Assembly (NCBI GenBank): GCA_905221605.1
Contig: CAJNDS010001524.1
Coordinates: 419,501-483,500, forward strand
Length of the DNA stretch: 64,000 nucleotides
DNA from: Symbiodinium natans
Taxonomy: Eukaryota > Sar > Dinophyceae > Suessiales > Symbiodiniaceae
Direction: 5' to 3'
The notes under the pieces were generated by a model. That model was not told where the DNA came from, ran no database searches, and saw nothing but the letters and a program-made list of their open reading frames with translations. Position 1 is the stretch's first letter. The number at the start of each line of letters is the position of its first letter. Below, one piece after another: positions 22,137-33,110 of the stretch. The position numbers were made by a program, and so were the translations under genes.

Positions 22137-22545
22137 TAAACCCTAAACCCTAAACCCTAAGCCCTAAACCCTAAACCCTGAACCCTGAACCCTAAGCCCT
22201 AAACCCTAAACCCTAAACCCTAACGAGAGCCAAAGCCCCACCCAGACTCGAATCCCTACACCCAGAATAACACAGAGAGTTCTTTCTCGCCTGGTGACGC
22301 TAATCTCCATGTTGCAAGATCAACGATCTAACATACATATACATGGGTGGTTGTCACAATTCTGGTCCCTGTTGGGGTCCCTAATATAACACGGCACCGA
22401 ATATCCCGAAAGGGATCATAATTTTGACAACCACCCAAATAAATAAAAACGATACTTAGGCTTAGGGCCCTGAATGAAGGGGCACTTCTTAGGCCTAAAC
22501 CCTAAACCCTAAACCCTAAACCCTAAACCCTAAACCCTAAACCCT
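22137..22545. repeat. telomeric-type arrays (CCCTAAA)n
   Basis: Arrays at 22137-22223 and 22494-22545 flank a hairpin element. Confidence 0.9.
22345..22437. mobile_element. GGGTGGTTGTCA hairpin element
   Basis: Inverted ends GGGTGGTTGTCACAATTCTG / AATTTTGACAACCACCC; about 93 bp. Confidence 0.75.
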
Positions 22546-22554
22546 AAGAGCGCC

Positions 22555-22680
22555 TAGGGGAGCATGGCCTGCTGGCTCTGCTTCAGCTTCTGCTGGAACT
22601 CCGCGTCCCGACTCTTCGCGCTTCCCGCTCTCACCTCCGCATGGAGCGGGGGCTTGGCCGGGTGGCTGCAGAGCTCGGGG
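22555..22680 (-). CDS. coiled-coil exon shard
   Basis: The minus strand reads AEVRAGSAKSRDAEFQQKLK then QSQQAML. Confidence 0.45.
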
Positions 22681-23070
22681 GCTAGGGTTTAGGGTTTAGG
22701 GTTTGGGGTTTAGGGTTTAGGGATTGGGGTTTGAGGGTTTAGGGTTTGGGCTTGAGGGTTGGGGGCTGATTTCGGGCCAGGGACGTTCAGAACCCTTCGA
22801 AGCCCGTGCTCCAACACCTTTCCGGTCCTGACATGTGGGTTTAGGGTTGGGTGTTTGGGGTTCGGGGTTTAGGTTTAGGGTTTGGGGATTGGGGTTGGGG
22901 GGGTTTGGGTCGGGAAGTTGGAGAGGTGACACCTCTAAGGGGAGTTCTCTAGATTGCGGTTGCTTTTGCGGTCCCATGGGTGCCGCGTTATATAGAGGAC
23001 CGTTCGAATTAAAAGCGACCCACATCTACAAATTACCAATACCCTGCATCACGCGTCTGAAGCACTTTGA

Positions 23071-23488
23071 CCCTAAACCCCGAACCCTAAACCACAAACC
23101 CCAAACCCTAAACCCCCAACCCTACACCCCAAACACTAAACCCCAAACCCTAAACCCTCAAACCACAAACCCCAAACCCTAGACCCCAAACCCTGAACCC
23201 CAAACCCTGAACCCTACACCACAAACACTAAACCCCAAACCCTAAACCCAAAAGCCTAAACCCCAAACCCTAAACCCCAAACACTAAACCCCAAACCCTA
23301 AACCTTAAACATCCAACCTAAACCCCAAGCCCCAAGCCCCAAACCCCAAACCCCAAACCCTAAACCCCAAACCCCAAACCCTAAACCCCAAACCCTAAAC
23401 CCCAAACCCTAAACCCCAAACCCTGAACCCCAAACCCTAAACCCCAAACCCTAAACCCTAAACCCCAAACCCTCAACCCCCAAACCTG
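23071..23488. repeat. alternating CCCCAAA/CCCTAAA array
   Basis: About 400 bp in which CCCCAAA and CCCTAAA largely alternate, giving a 14-bp higher order unit. Confidence 0.9.
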
Positions 23489-23494
23489 CCCAAC

Positions 23495-23580
23495 GCCTTC
23501 TCCTCGAGCTGCAGGCATCGCTCCTCCAGCTCGAGGCGGCGCCCGCTCTCCTCCTGAGCCACCACGAAAGGCAAGGGTTG
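23495..23580 (-). CDS. coiled-coil exon shard
   Basis: The minus strand reads VAQEESGRRLELEERCLQLE then EKALGR, a clear heptad pattern. Confidence 0.5.
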
Positions 23581-23671
23581 AAAGCGTTTAGGGCTTAGGG
23601 TTTAGGGTTTGGGGTTTAGGGTTTAGGGTTTAGGGCTAAGGGTTTAGGGTTTAGGGCTAAGGGTTTAGGGT

Positions 23672-23905
23672 GAAGATGGGGGGAAGGAGTGTGCTGGCGC
23701 CCAGCTGTGGCGTATTAGGGCAGCACGGAACCCTTCGTGCCTCGTATCGTCGGACGACGTCCTGGCCACCGGCCTCACGATTCGGCTGCGTAGCTTCGGC
23801 GCGCTGGCTGAGTTCGGGGGCTTTCCGGGCTTGGACACGCCAGGGAGAACTCTCAACTCTGAGCAGCCATTGTTGTTAGCTAGGATGGCCCTTGAAACCC
23901 TCCGA
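23672..23905 (-). CDS. exon-like segment, unknown
   Basis: The minus strand is open through SRAILANNNGCSELRVLPGV ... LRSRIVRPVARTSSDDTRHE. No family was recognised. Confidence 0.4.
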
Positions 23906-24072
23906 AAAATATTCCTGAACATGACCCTCTTAAACCCACTAAGGGGAAATCTAACATGGGCCTACCTAGTTAGGCCGTGCGTGTGCGTTGGCATGCGAAG
24001 CATGTCGGAACCAGAGCCCGTTTTGGAGCTACGCCGATAGACGCGCTCACCCAGGCATGACCCCCTTAAGCC

Positions 24073-24140
24073 TGGGTTTAGGGTTTAGGGTTTAGGGTTT
24101 AGGGTTTAGGGTTTAGGGTTTAGGGTTTAGGGTTTAGGGT
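24073..24140. repeat. telomeric-type array (TTTAGGG)n
   Basis: About nine units. Confidence 0.95.
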
Positions 24141-24562
24141 TATTATACCCTATAATCCCTTGACAGGCGCCTCATATAGGGTTCATTATGGGGGTTTTAA
24201 GGCCTAATGGCCCATCCTGATCTGCGTCTTCACTGGAGGTCCAACAGACTTCCGGCAGGCATGAGCAGATTGCGTACAACCTTGCAACCTCTTCGCCCCT
24301 AAACCTTGAACCCTAAACCCTAAACTCTAAGCCCTATTCTTCGTCAACAAAACCCACTGGTTCTATGGCAGCTCAACACGCAATCTAAGTAGTCGTGGTA
24401 CATAGGCACGAGCGAATTCCCAGCATAAGCTGACAGACACGGCATCTTTGCAAAGCCCTACAAGCTCTGAACAAACCAAGGTGGAAGCAAGCATGATACG
24501 CAGTGGCAGATCCTACTTACCTGAGAACCCATCCCTAAACCCTAAACCCTGCACCCTACTGA

Positions 24563-24912
24563 GCCAAACTGAGCCCTAAACCCTAAACCCTAAACCCTAA
24601 ACCCTAAACCCTAAACCCTAAACCCTAAACCCTAAACCTGCTCCGGAGGTGCAGGAGGGGTCGCGGGCTGGGCCCTAGGGTGGCCCGCCTTCACGCGAGA
24701 AAGCTCGGACTTGGTCGCGGTCAGCTCCTGCGGCACGCTGCAAGGGCCGCATGCAACAGGGTTCGGGTTTAGGGTTTAGGGTTTAGGGTTTAGGGTTTAG
24801 GGTTTAGGGTTTAGGGTTTAGGGTTTAGGGTTTAGGGTTTAGGGTTTAGGGTTTAGGGTTAAAGGGTTTAGGGTTTAGGGTTTAGGGTTGAGGGTTAAAG
24901 GGTGAAGGGTTT
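24563..24912. repeat. opposed telomeric arrays around a coding shard
   Basis: CCCTAAA at 24572-24637 and TTTAGGG at 24762-24912 flank the shard at 24650-24760. Confidence 0.95.
24650..24760 (-). CDS. coiled-coil exon shard
   Basis: The minus strand reads PQELTATKSELSRVKAGHP between two telomeric arrays. Confidence 0.45.
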
Positions 24913-25052
24913 AGAGACTCCAGGCGTTATAGGGATCAGGGTTGAGAGCGCAGGGGGTCAGTGTTCCGTTCAGGGTTGAGGGATCAGGTGTTGAGGTGCA
25001 GGGCTTCGGCTTCTAACTATTGCAGATGAAGATACGATGTTCAGTTCTCAAA

Positions 25053-25145
25053 ATGATGGTCCCTTGTGTGTTTTTGGGTGCCCTCCATCTTGGTTATTCG
25101 GGAATTGGAGGCCGCCTTCTAATAGCAGGCACACAAGGGACCATA
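25053..25145. mobile_element. ATGGTCCCTTGTGTG hairpin element
   Basis: Perfect 15-bp inverted ends ATGGTCCCTTGTGTG / CACACAAGGGACCAT; 93 bp. Confidence 0.8.
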
Positions 25146-25384
25146 CTTTAGAGAAGTGACCATGTAGGTTTAGGGTTTAGGGTTTAGGGCTTAGGGCTTA
25201 GGGTTTCGGGTTTTGCGCGCCCCGGGGCTTTTTGCTTAAGCAGGGCGCTGGGTCTCCGAGGCGTGCGGAAAGGAGGCAGGACGTTCAGTCACAAAACATG
25301 GGATGGGGGTTTAGGGTTTAGGGTTTAGGGTTTAGGGTTTAGCGTTTAGGGTGGGTCCTGAAGAACTCATAAACTTATTCTTAA

Positions 25385-25482
25385 ACCCTCGGACCCTCAC
25401 AGCGCCGGCCCGACCTGCGACAAAGATGCGGAGGTCTGCTCGACCTCCACCGGCAGGGTGCTCAGACTAGCCGTTTTTGGCA
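25385..25482 (-). CDS. exon shard with possible donor
   Basis: The minus strand reads KTASLSTLPVEVEQTSASLS and then CAG|GTCGGG, a fair donor. Confidence 0.45.
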
Positions 25483-25659
25483 CAACCCTAAACCCTAAAC
25501 CCTAAACCCCAAACCCTAACCCCCTAACCCTAACCCCCAAACCCCAGACCCCAAAACCCTCATTGGTACAAGCCGGGGGTGGGGGGGGGGGGGGGGGCAT
25601 CTGAGATTCGCCGCGCCTCGAAGCTTGTGGAACCGTGGGTTTTGGATCCACTGGTCTGT

Positions 25660-25790
25660 AGGGTTTAGGGTTATAGGGTTATGGGTTTAGGGTTTAGGGT
25701 TATAGGGTTATGGGTTTAGGGTTTAGGGTTATAGGGTTATAGGGTTATGGCTTTAGGGTTATCGGGTTTAGGGTATAGGGTTTAGGGTCC
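25660..25790. repeat. TTTAGGGTTATAGGGTTATGGG higher-order variant
   Basis: TTTAGGG, TTATAGGG and TTATGGG units recur in a fixed order about three times, so the block was copied as a whole. Confidence 0.85.
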
Positions 25791-26037
25791 TGATCTGCCC
25801 CCCCTTTTCTCTAGGGTTGAAGTACAGTCTGCGTTACCACAAATGGGGACTAGAGTTTTTTGACCTCAGAACCTCAATGCCTTCAAGGGACTGAGCTGGA
25901 GAAATCTGCGGACCTCAAGAAACCCTGGGCCCTTAAACCGGGGTTTAGGGTGCAGGGCCCCAAACCCCAAAACCCAAACCCCAAACCCCAAACCCTAAAC
26001 CCTAAACCCAAAACCCTATAAGCCCTAAACCAGGGTT

Positions 26038-26112
26038 TTCGGACTTCGGGCCTTCTTCACCTCCCCCAGCAGCTTCAGAATCTGAGCTTTCCACCTCGGA
26101 TGAGAAAACATT
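26038..26112 (-). CDS. coiled-coil exon shard
   Basis: The minus strand reads HPRWKAQILKLLGEVKKARS. A second open frame is acidic (EVESSDSEAAGGGEE), so the frame is uncertain. Confidence 0.35.
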
Positions 26113-26538
26113 GGGGGTCGGTTCCTGGGTTTAGGGTGGGGGGAGGGGGGCGGTGGGGAAGGTTCCGAACATTAGAGGTCTGTTTTGTGCGAACCGTTTA
26201 AGAAGAGCCTATCATTCTGGTGGGGTGTATGGGGTAGTGGGGCGGCCCTAATTTCGGGAAACTCCCAGGATCGTTTCACGCTCCCTGGCTTCGGACATTT
26301 TGCTTGGTGTCGGAAGGGGGCGTCTGAGGTGCTGCGGGGGTGCTTACCCATACTATAAACCCTGTAAGGCCTATACACCCCATAAACCTAATTATGACAG
26401 GGGACCAATCTATTGCGCCAAGACCAGCGATGTGAGCGCAGCATCTAAGGGAAAAGGATCCCAAGCAAGCGCGCGAACTCGTCCCTCAACCCCACCCCGT
26501 CCAACTCTGCAGCTACTGCATAGCTGATTAAGGAATTC

Positions 26539-26654
26539 GACTTGGGATGTTCCCCCCCATACTAGCAGTCCTCAATGGGGATTATAGTACCACCTATTAT
26601 AATCCCTATTGAGGACTTTTTAGTATAATGTGGGGGAGCATCCCAAATATCGAG
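26539..26654. mobile_element. GGGATGTTCCCCCC hairpin element
   Basis: Inverted ends TTGGGATGTTCCCCCCCATA / GGGGGAGCATCCCAA, inner arms AGTCCTCAATGGGGATTATA / TATAATCCCTATTGAGGACT. Confidence 0.85.
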
Positions 26655-26820
26655 CTTCAAGTAAGTTGTATCGTAAACGTAGGCTCTGAATCCCTCGAAT
26701 CAAAGCCCCCTATGTAAGGTCATAAGATTCCGGAGCAGGGTCCGGAGTTCCGTGGTTCCACTGTACCCTTAAGCCACAAACCCCAACTTTTTCCGGAGGA
26801 AAAAACAACCCCCTGGTTCC

Positions 26821-26926
26821 TGGTAGGGAATGAGGGAGCTCGGGCCCTATAGATAGATATATATATATATAGACACCCTTTAAGGGACTATGGAGGGTAC
26901 CTCATTCACGCATTCCCTACTCAGAA
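26821..26926. mobile_element. GTAGGGAATGAGG element with TA core
   Basis: Inverted ends GTAGGGAATGAGGGAGCT / GGTACCTCATTCACGCATTC.. and a TATATATA core. A related copy at 7311-7420 is cut by CCCTAAA units. Confidence 0.7.
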
Positions 26927-27226
26927 CCAGCCAGATAAACACGGGGGGGGGGGGGGGGGGGGGGGGCCTAGGAACATCGAGCTCCGGGCTGCTCCTCGTC
27001 ATGCAGACGCTTGTCTTCCAGCCTGAATCACCAGGCTTCCCGCTTTCAATGCGGTTTTGGGGCGGGCTAGGGGGTTTGGGGTTTAGGGTTTTGGGGTTTA
27101 GGGCTTTGGGGGCTTTAGGGTTACCGGGTTTTAGGGCTTTAGGCCTTACAAGGCGAATCAGCAATCGGACCAAGACTGAGTTAACTTTGGGTAGTTTAGT
27201 TGGCTACTGTGCTCCTGCAGCATGAT

Positions 27227-28075
27227 CTACCTCCTTCTCCCCTGGCGCAGCTGCAACGGACAATGTCTCTTGGGACTTGGTGTGTCTGGCGGTAAGATGC
27301 CGCAAGTTCCCATCAGTTCTTCTGCCTTCTCAGCCAGGGGCATTCCAACCTTCTTGTTGACCTTGAGAATTTCTTCGTAAGTAAGCTGTCGGATGCTCTT
27401 CACTGCTTCGATCGCTGAGGTGCTGGTGTAGCCACAAAGTCGGAGTACGATGTAGAGACTACATCCGGTCCGATGCATACCGGCGGCACAATGGAGCACG
27501 ACAGAATGACCGTTCTTGAGCAGATCAGCCACCTCGGTGAGTCGTTGAATCGAGACCAGATCTAGCTTGTCCTTGCCGGGATTAGCGCCTGATAGAGGGA
27601 GATGCAGCCAAAGCTTACCATGCTTCTCGCAGGTATCCTTGATATCCTTCAGCTTACCCGCCTTCACCTCCTCTTTAGAGAGGGCTTCCTTGAAGTCAGC
27701 CTCTTCTTCGTCATCGCCACCCTCCTTCTCGTCTCCTTCAGCCTTATCACTTAACCCTTCACGGCTTCGCTGTAACGTCACGACACACGTTGCTCCCATC
27801 TCGGCAAAGAGCACCTTCTCGAGTCGCTGCGCACTCGGCTGGCCACACCCGGTCAATCGCCCACCAGATGGCAACTGCAGCCAATGATGGGCCTTGCGTG
27901 CATTCTTCTCTTCAGCGGTCAATTTCTTCGTCTCCTTGTGTTCAGGAGAAGGAGACGACGGCGTGGGGGATGATGCACTGGTGACCGTCATTGCGTTCTG
28001 TGGATGGCAAATTGTGGTGTCAGACATTTCAGTTCTGTATGTACTGTTGAAACACGAAGTCAGTCGTAAGAGCAC
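27227..28075 (-). CDS. dual-specificity/tyrosine phosphatase-like protein
   Basis: An intact 282-residue frame without introns. The cysteine phosphatase signature HCAAGMHRTG lies at residues 195-204, with H195, C196 and R202 fitting HCx5R. Upstream, WLHLPLSG (about 156-163) occupies the place of the substrate/acid loop, and an acidic Lys/Glu/Asp-rich insert lies at about 105-140. The first Met is at 28075; the Met at 28027 (MSDTT...) is an equally good or better start because the 16 residues before it look unlike the rest. The family removes phosphate from protein Tyr/Ser/Thr or from other phosphate esters; the substrate cannot be told. Being intronless in a window of split genes, it may come from a reverse-transcribed message. 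Telomeric arrays flank it on both sides. Confidence 0.8.
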   Translation of the reverse strand: MLLRLTSCFNSTYRTEMSDTTICHPQNAMTVTSASSPTPSSPSPEHKETKKLTAEEKNARKAHHWLQLPSGGRLTGCGQPSAQRLEKVLFAEMGATCVVTLQRSREGLSDKAEGDEKEGGDDEEEADFKEALSKEEVKAGKLKDIKDTCEKHGKLWLHLPLSGANPGKDKLDLVSIQRLTEVADLLKNGHSVVLHCAAGMHRTGCSLYIVLRLCGYTSTSAIEAVKSIRQLTYEEILKVNKKVGMPLAEKAEELMGTCGILPPDTPSPKRHCPLQLRQGRRR

Positions 28076-28573
28076 AGAAAGGCACGTTGAAAAAGTGAAT
28101 GAGCGTAAAAAGGGGGATAGACTCCGATTTGGGACTAACTACATCCAAAGGAAGGTTATTTTGGTGGTTGTTTGAACTGACAAACACGGATATTGAAACA
28201 GCGATCCTGCGGAGTGAGCACCTCGCAATCAACTTTTGTTAGGGCTTTGGGGTTTAGGGGTTAGGGTTTAGGGTTTAGGGTTTAGGGTTTACTAGAATAC
28301 GTACCAGCTCCTAGCTGCGTTAGGGAACAGCTGACACTACCAGACGGAGTTGTCTTAACGAGGCGGATCAAAATCTCCACCCGATTTCCTTGTGAGGTCT
28401 CCTACACTAAAGTTCCTAACTAATGCCTAAGAATTGCTGCTATCGCTATGCTTTTCTGTGAGACACACCAAAGAAACCAGAATACTGCATCCATGGTGGT
28501 GGAAACATCATCACGAGAAGACGCAAAATGAAAACTTCTCTCCACATCGATCTCAAAGAGAAACTGAAGACTA

Positions 28574-28720
28574 GGTAGCCCAGCAACCATATTCTAGTAA
28601 GGGCACCCCTTTTTAGGGTTCAGGGTTTAGGGCTGATAGGGTTTAGGGTTTAGGGTTTAGGGTTTAGGGTTTAGGGTTTAGGGTTTAGGGTTTAGGGTTT
28701 AGGGTTTAGGGTTTAGGGTG
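28574..28720. mobile_element. GGTAGCCC element cut by a telomeric array
   Basis: Left half GGTAGCCCAGCAACCATATT to AAGGGCACCCC, then TTTAGGG units; the right half is missing. Confidence 0.75.
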
Positions 28721-28824
28721 ATAAGAGGAATCACAGACACGCCACGGTTGCTCTTTCCTTCCCTGGGAGAGAGGTCGTGGGAGAGGTGGGGCTTTAGGGA
28801 AACAGGGTGCCAGGAAGCTGAACT

Positions 28825-28950
28825 CTAAACCCTAAACCCTAAATCCTAAACCCTAAACCCTAAACCTGAAACCCTAAACCCTAAACCCTGAAACCCTAAA
28901 CCCTGAACCCTAAGCCCTCAACCTTAAACCCCAAACCCTCAACCCTATAG
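28825..28950. repeat. telomeric-type array (CCCTAAA)n, degenerate
   Basis: CCCTAAA with CCCTGAA and CCTCAAC variants, next to a coiled-coil shard. Confidence 0.9.
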
Positions 28951-28974
28951 GCCCTAAGCCCGACGCCCTGGCCT

Positions 28975-29042
28975 TTGCACCTCCGCCTCGCGCTCGCGGA
29001 GCGCCCTCTGCACTGACGCACCTGAGAGGCTGCCAAGGAGTT
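28975..29042 (-). CDS. coiled-coil exon shard
   Basis: The minus strand reads GASVQRALREREAEVQRPG next to a telomeric array. Confidence 0.4.
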
Positions 29043-29350
29043 CTTCTAACGACCTTTGCCCACAATACTTGCTACGATTCTTATTTTCATTGATATTAAA
29101 TATTGCTCTTGTTACTATCTTTATTCTTACGGATTATTGTACTGTTCTCACTACGGCTATGTTTTGTACCATGTCATTCTGACTATTGTTACTAGTATTG
29201 CTACTGTTCTTGTTGCTATTATGATTCTTATTACTACTGTGTACATATATATATATATACATATATATATATACTATATGTATACAAATACGTACATTTC
29301 AGATTCGAAAAAGGGATCTAAGTCTTACCTCTTCTGGCATAGGGCTTGAT
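29043..29350. other. AT-rich ATT/ACT simple-repeat stretch
   Basis: Degenerate TTATTACTA-like repeats followed by a TATA block (29247-29280). The open frame over it has no protein-like character. Confidence 0.4.
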
Positions 29351-29422
29351 GTGGGCCCACCAGTCCAACTTCGGCACCCCGAAGCCGCTTCCCGAAAGAA
29401 GATCTCTTCTACCTGTGGCTCC

Positions 29423-29485
29423 GGGGTTTAGGGTTTAGGGTTTAGGGTTTAGGGTTTAGGGTTTAGGGTTTAGGGTTTAGGGTTT
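29423..29485. repeat. telomeric-type array (TTTAGGG)n
   Basis: About nine units. Confidence 0.95.
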
Positions 29486-30407
29486 AATTCTAGGTCCAGC
29501 TTCATCCCATCCACTCGCACGGACGCATCCTTGAACCCTACACCCTCAACCCCTTAAAGTGGCAAAGGCTGTCGTGTGCATCTTTTTCACTGCCTCACAG
29601 AGTCTTAATCCCTGTTCCCCTAGGAAGAAAAAAGGACCCTTCTTGTTCATATATAAGAAAGCCCATAACCCAAAAAGCAAAAAAGATCCCTAACACTGAT
29701 CTAGGAGTGTGAGACTTTGCTCATGCATGGTCCGCATCAGCTGCAGTGGCCTCACGGGCGCATGGGCCACAAACTCAACTTACAGTCGTCGAAACCCTTC
29801 AAACACTCCAAACCCTCCAAACCCTCCAAACCCCGAAACCCTGAACTCTCCTAACCCTAGACCCTAACTCTCCAAACCCTAAACCCTTAAAACCTTGCAA
29901 ACCCTAAAAGGTCTAGACCTGAAGGCTATTGAGGGATTAGGGGGGGGGGGGGGGCAAACTACACCCAAAAGCTCTCGAAAAGCACAGAGGAGAGCCCATC
30001 CGGGCTCGAGGGGTTTGGGGTTGTAGTGTGGCGCAAAGCGAATGCAACAGAGCCGACAATTGATCGCAGTGTCCTGGAATTTCCCCCCTAGAAGTGTTAG
30101 AAGGACGGACTGAAGTCTGGGGTTTAGAGTTTAGAGTTTAGGGTTTAGGATTTAGGGTTTAGGGTTTAGGGCACAGCTTACTTGTGGTGGGAAGACGGTG
30201 CTATCGGATCCCAATCATAAGCTTTATAGGCTCTAGAGCTACTATCCTGAGGCGATATCAGAAGATATAGTCATCAAGTGATCCAGCCCTGGGGTCCCAT
30301 GCGTAGAGGCCCTTTTCGCGCGCGTCAGCAAGCAGTTGCCTGAGCTTCCCTTAAACGAAGGATGTTTGCTGTTGGCAGGTTCCTCCGCTGAGCTTCTGCA
30401 AAAAGAT

Positions 30408-30526
30408 TAGAAAGTTGTCGATCAGAAGCAGGGAATTGGCGCACAAAGATTATAAAGTTGTCTTTGAGAAGCAGGGAATTGGCGCACAAAGATTATAAAG
30501 TTGTCTTTCAGAAGCAGGGAATTGGC
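30408..30526. repeat. 43-bp tandem repeat, nearly 3 copies
   Basis: AGCAGGGAATTGGCG recurs at 30427, 30470 and 30513, with ACAAAGATTATAAAGTTGTC between the copies. The period is 43 bp. Confidence 0.85.
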
Positions 30527-30863
30527 GTTTTGCCGGCTGTTCTTCCCTAACTCTGAGGGCTGGCCTGTTCGGCCCAGGAAAAAGCTTTGAGCCCTGACAC
30601 TCTCCATCGATGTCTAATCCATCTGGTCTTGCAAGTCCACATTGAGTCAGAACAAGACAGCTGCGAACGACAGAGAGGGACGGCGACGCTGTATGAAAAA
30701 GTGATCATTTCAGAAAAGACATGAAACACCTGTACATGTATGCACAACCTGCGAGAGAACAACAAAGCTCCTCATAAAGCCCCTGCGAATGGTTACGTTC
30801 ACCACTGCCCGTTCACCACTGCAGGGAGATGCTCGGCGCGGGACCCCCTGAATTACAGCTGCT

Positions 30864-33110
30864 TCAATCAGCCCAAAATGCCAAGGCACGTAGGAATCGG
30901 TCCAGCTGCTCTTCAAGCTGTGCTTTTTGATCCTCCGGCAGCATCTGAAAGCGCATTGCTGAGAAGAGCATCACGCTGAAAGCCAGTGATTGCAAGCGGA
31001 AAAGCAGCGCAGTAGTAACCTTCACACCACGAACAGAGATGCCCACATCACTGACCTCCATGAAGCTTACAAACAGGCCATGGTCTGGACGCATGTCAGG
31101 GGGTAGGAACGCTTGCAAGGAGTTGACGAAGGCCACTGCCGTTTCGCACTTTGCGGTCGCTGCCGAAGCACTTCTGATCACGTGGGCCACGAGGAACAAG
31201 GTTACAATGCCTTAGTAGCCCAGAAACCACATTGTAATAAGGGCACCCTTTTTTGGTTGGTGATTCCATAAGGGAACCCATAGCCCAAAAAAGGGCAATG
31301 GGTACCACTGGGGGCTACCAAGATGCTGGCGGTCAGCTGCGGAAGCAGCCAGTCTGTACCAGCAAGCGGGAACTCTTGGGCCGGCACAAAGATGTCCACC
31401 AGGGGTGGGACTGCGCTCAGCATTGTGGAGCCGCACATCACGAAGTACCTGCAAGCCCTCTCCCGTCCCCCATGCCCCCTCCCCTCGTCCCCCGTCCCCC
31501 CGCCCCCCCGCCTCCCCGCCTCCCCGCCTCCCCGCCTCCCCCCCCCCTCCCCTCCCCCCCTCCCCCCCCCCCCCCCCCCCTCCCCTCCGCCCTCCCCCCC
31601 CTCAAAAAAAACAGATCCGGTCTTTAGGCAAAACACCTAACCTGCATACAACATCATGCTCCAGACACACCAAGGTGCACCGTATCCCCCTCCTCCGCGA
31701 TCTGCCCCGCGAGGGAAATGATGCAAAACCATTGGGTGTATGTTGCATCCACCACGGCAGGGCACTCTGCGCAGTGCCGGCAGAACTTATCCACGGAGTC
31801 CTTCAACAACTCGTTCCAACGCAGGAGCCATAAAGACCACGCTGCGCTGTACCCGACTTGGAGACATGGCAGCATGTAGACTTGCATGGTCATCTGGCCA
31901 CCGGACATGGACACAAGTCGAACCTTCGCACAGTGGCAAGCAAGCCAACAGGCGCAGCACCCCAGGATCACAGCCACGTCCCACTTGATTCTGTGACCTC
32001 GAGATGAAGCCAAGCCTTGTGATTTCATTGCCTTTGTGTAATGGCCATTCAGCTGCCCAAAGCTCTTGCTGCAGCTTTTGCCAAACAAGAGGGCCAGGAA
32101 GGCCGTCGCCTCACAAGCCCGAAGCCAACAGCTGCCCACCTCCCGGCCGGTGTTGGCATCCGTGGATGCACTGTGCACGCAGGCCACCCACATCATGCTA
32201 CCTAGACCCGGGATGAAAACCTAGGAAGAAAAAAAGGGTGCCCTTTTTGGTTTTGAAGGGATGATAATAGGGAACCCCCCAACCCTAAAAAAAGAAAAAG
32301 GGCCCACTCTCCAGGTCCTAGCTACCCACGAGCACGGCGCCGCGACGTGCCGCCTTCTGCAACCAGGGGCAAGGTGCGTCGCATAGAACCACGCCAATGG
32401 GCAGAAGAAAGATGTTGCAAAGCACGGAGGCGATGGTCTCGCAGGAGAAGCGCTGGCGCTGGTGCGGGTCGCCGTGACTAGGCTCTTCGGGGAAGACCTT
32501 GGAACCCATCTTTGTAAGAACGCCCTTGTGAATGGCAGACTTCATCGAATGCATCGATGCCTGCTGCTCGACAGCTTTCGCAAACTCGAGCGGATCTGTC
32601 CAGGACTTGCGCTGTGGTGGCGGAAGTTCTGGATCCGGCACGACGCCATCATTGGAATCATGAGCCGTGCCGTGTTGAGCTGGAAGCCCTTGCTCCACTT
32701 GCTCGAAGGCCAGCTCGCGCTGTTGCTGTTGGAGCTCCTCAAGTGTGGCTTCGCTTGCCTTTACTGAACTTGGAAACCCTGGCAAAAAATTAGATTTGAT
32801 AGAGCACCCACACGGCGTAAAATATTCCCCAAGTTAGGAGATATAGCACCCAAAAGTCAAAATATTCCCAAGCCTAAGTTGCCACGCGAGGATAGCTGCT
32901 CCCCGCAGTCAGGGTTCTCGGAGGGCCATTGGGTGGCACCACTGGTGTTGATTCAGGCAGATCTGGCGAGCGCAGGCCTTCCATAACCACTTTGGCTGCA
33001 GGATGGAGTGACAGTGGGACTGAGCAGCTAGCCAGGTTTCTGACTCGGAGGCAAAAACTGCGCACCATGCAATCAGGCATGCCGCATAAGAGCAGTAAAG
33101 CACTGGACGC
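30864..33110 (-). CDS. predicted multi-pass membrane protein, five or more exons
   Basis: Exons on the minus strand are proposed at about 33110-32888, 32778-32326, 32201-31706, 31448-31327 and 31210-30864. The join 32326/32201 (GT-AG, codon G|GT) gives AVLVGSMMWVACVH. The join 31706/31448 (GC-AG) gives ISLAGYFVMCG. The join 31327/31210 (GC-AG) gives QLTASIVTLFLVAHV. All keep frame. The protein has a Gln/Glu-rich and proline-containing first half and at least four hydrophobic segments later (near CNIFLLPIGVVLC, VILGCCACWLACH, YFVMCG...LVDIF and IVTLFLVAHVI). It ends at TGA 30864. The function is unknown. The 5' end is not found; the first exon is the least certain. Introns contain inverted-repeat elements and a C-rich tract. 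Confidence 0.6.
31211..31326. mobile_element. GGTAGCCC element acting as intron
   Basis: The same family (AAGGGCACCCTTTTTTGGTT inside). On the minus strand, removing 31326-31211 as a GC-AG intron joins AGC ATT and restores the frame TASIVTLFLVAH. The flanking near-duplicates GCATC/GCATT look like the target duplication. Confidence 0.8.
31460..31605. repeat. C-rich tract inside an intron
   Basis: A CCCCGCCTC-type tract grades into nearly pure C. It lies in the proposed GC-AG intron 31705-31449 of the membrane-protein gene. The poly-Pro and poly-Gly frames over it are artefacts. Confidence 0.8.
32202..32325. mobile_element. diverged GGTAGC element acting as intron
   Basis: On the minus strand, GTAGCTAGG...TCTAG is flanked by GTAGC repeats and carries AAAAAGGGCACCC. 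Its removal joins GTG G|GT AGC in frame. Confidence 0.7.

Noticed and set aside
22717-23182. Frames reading PNPKPQTLNP or GLGFRVWG
   Set aside because: These are translations of telomere-type arrays on either strand and occur all over the window.
29056-29349. 97-codon hydrophobic frame
   Set aside because: It covers ATT/ACT and TA simple repeats, with no protein-like pattern.
31253-31833. Proline-rich plus-strand frames
   Set aside because: They read the C-rich intron tract; the opposite strand carries the better supported gene.
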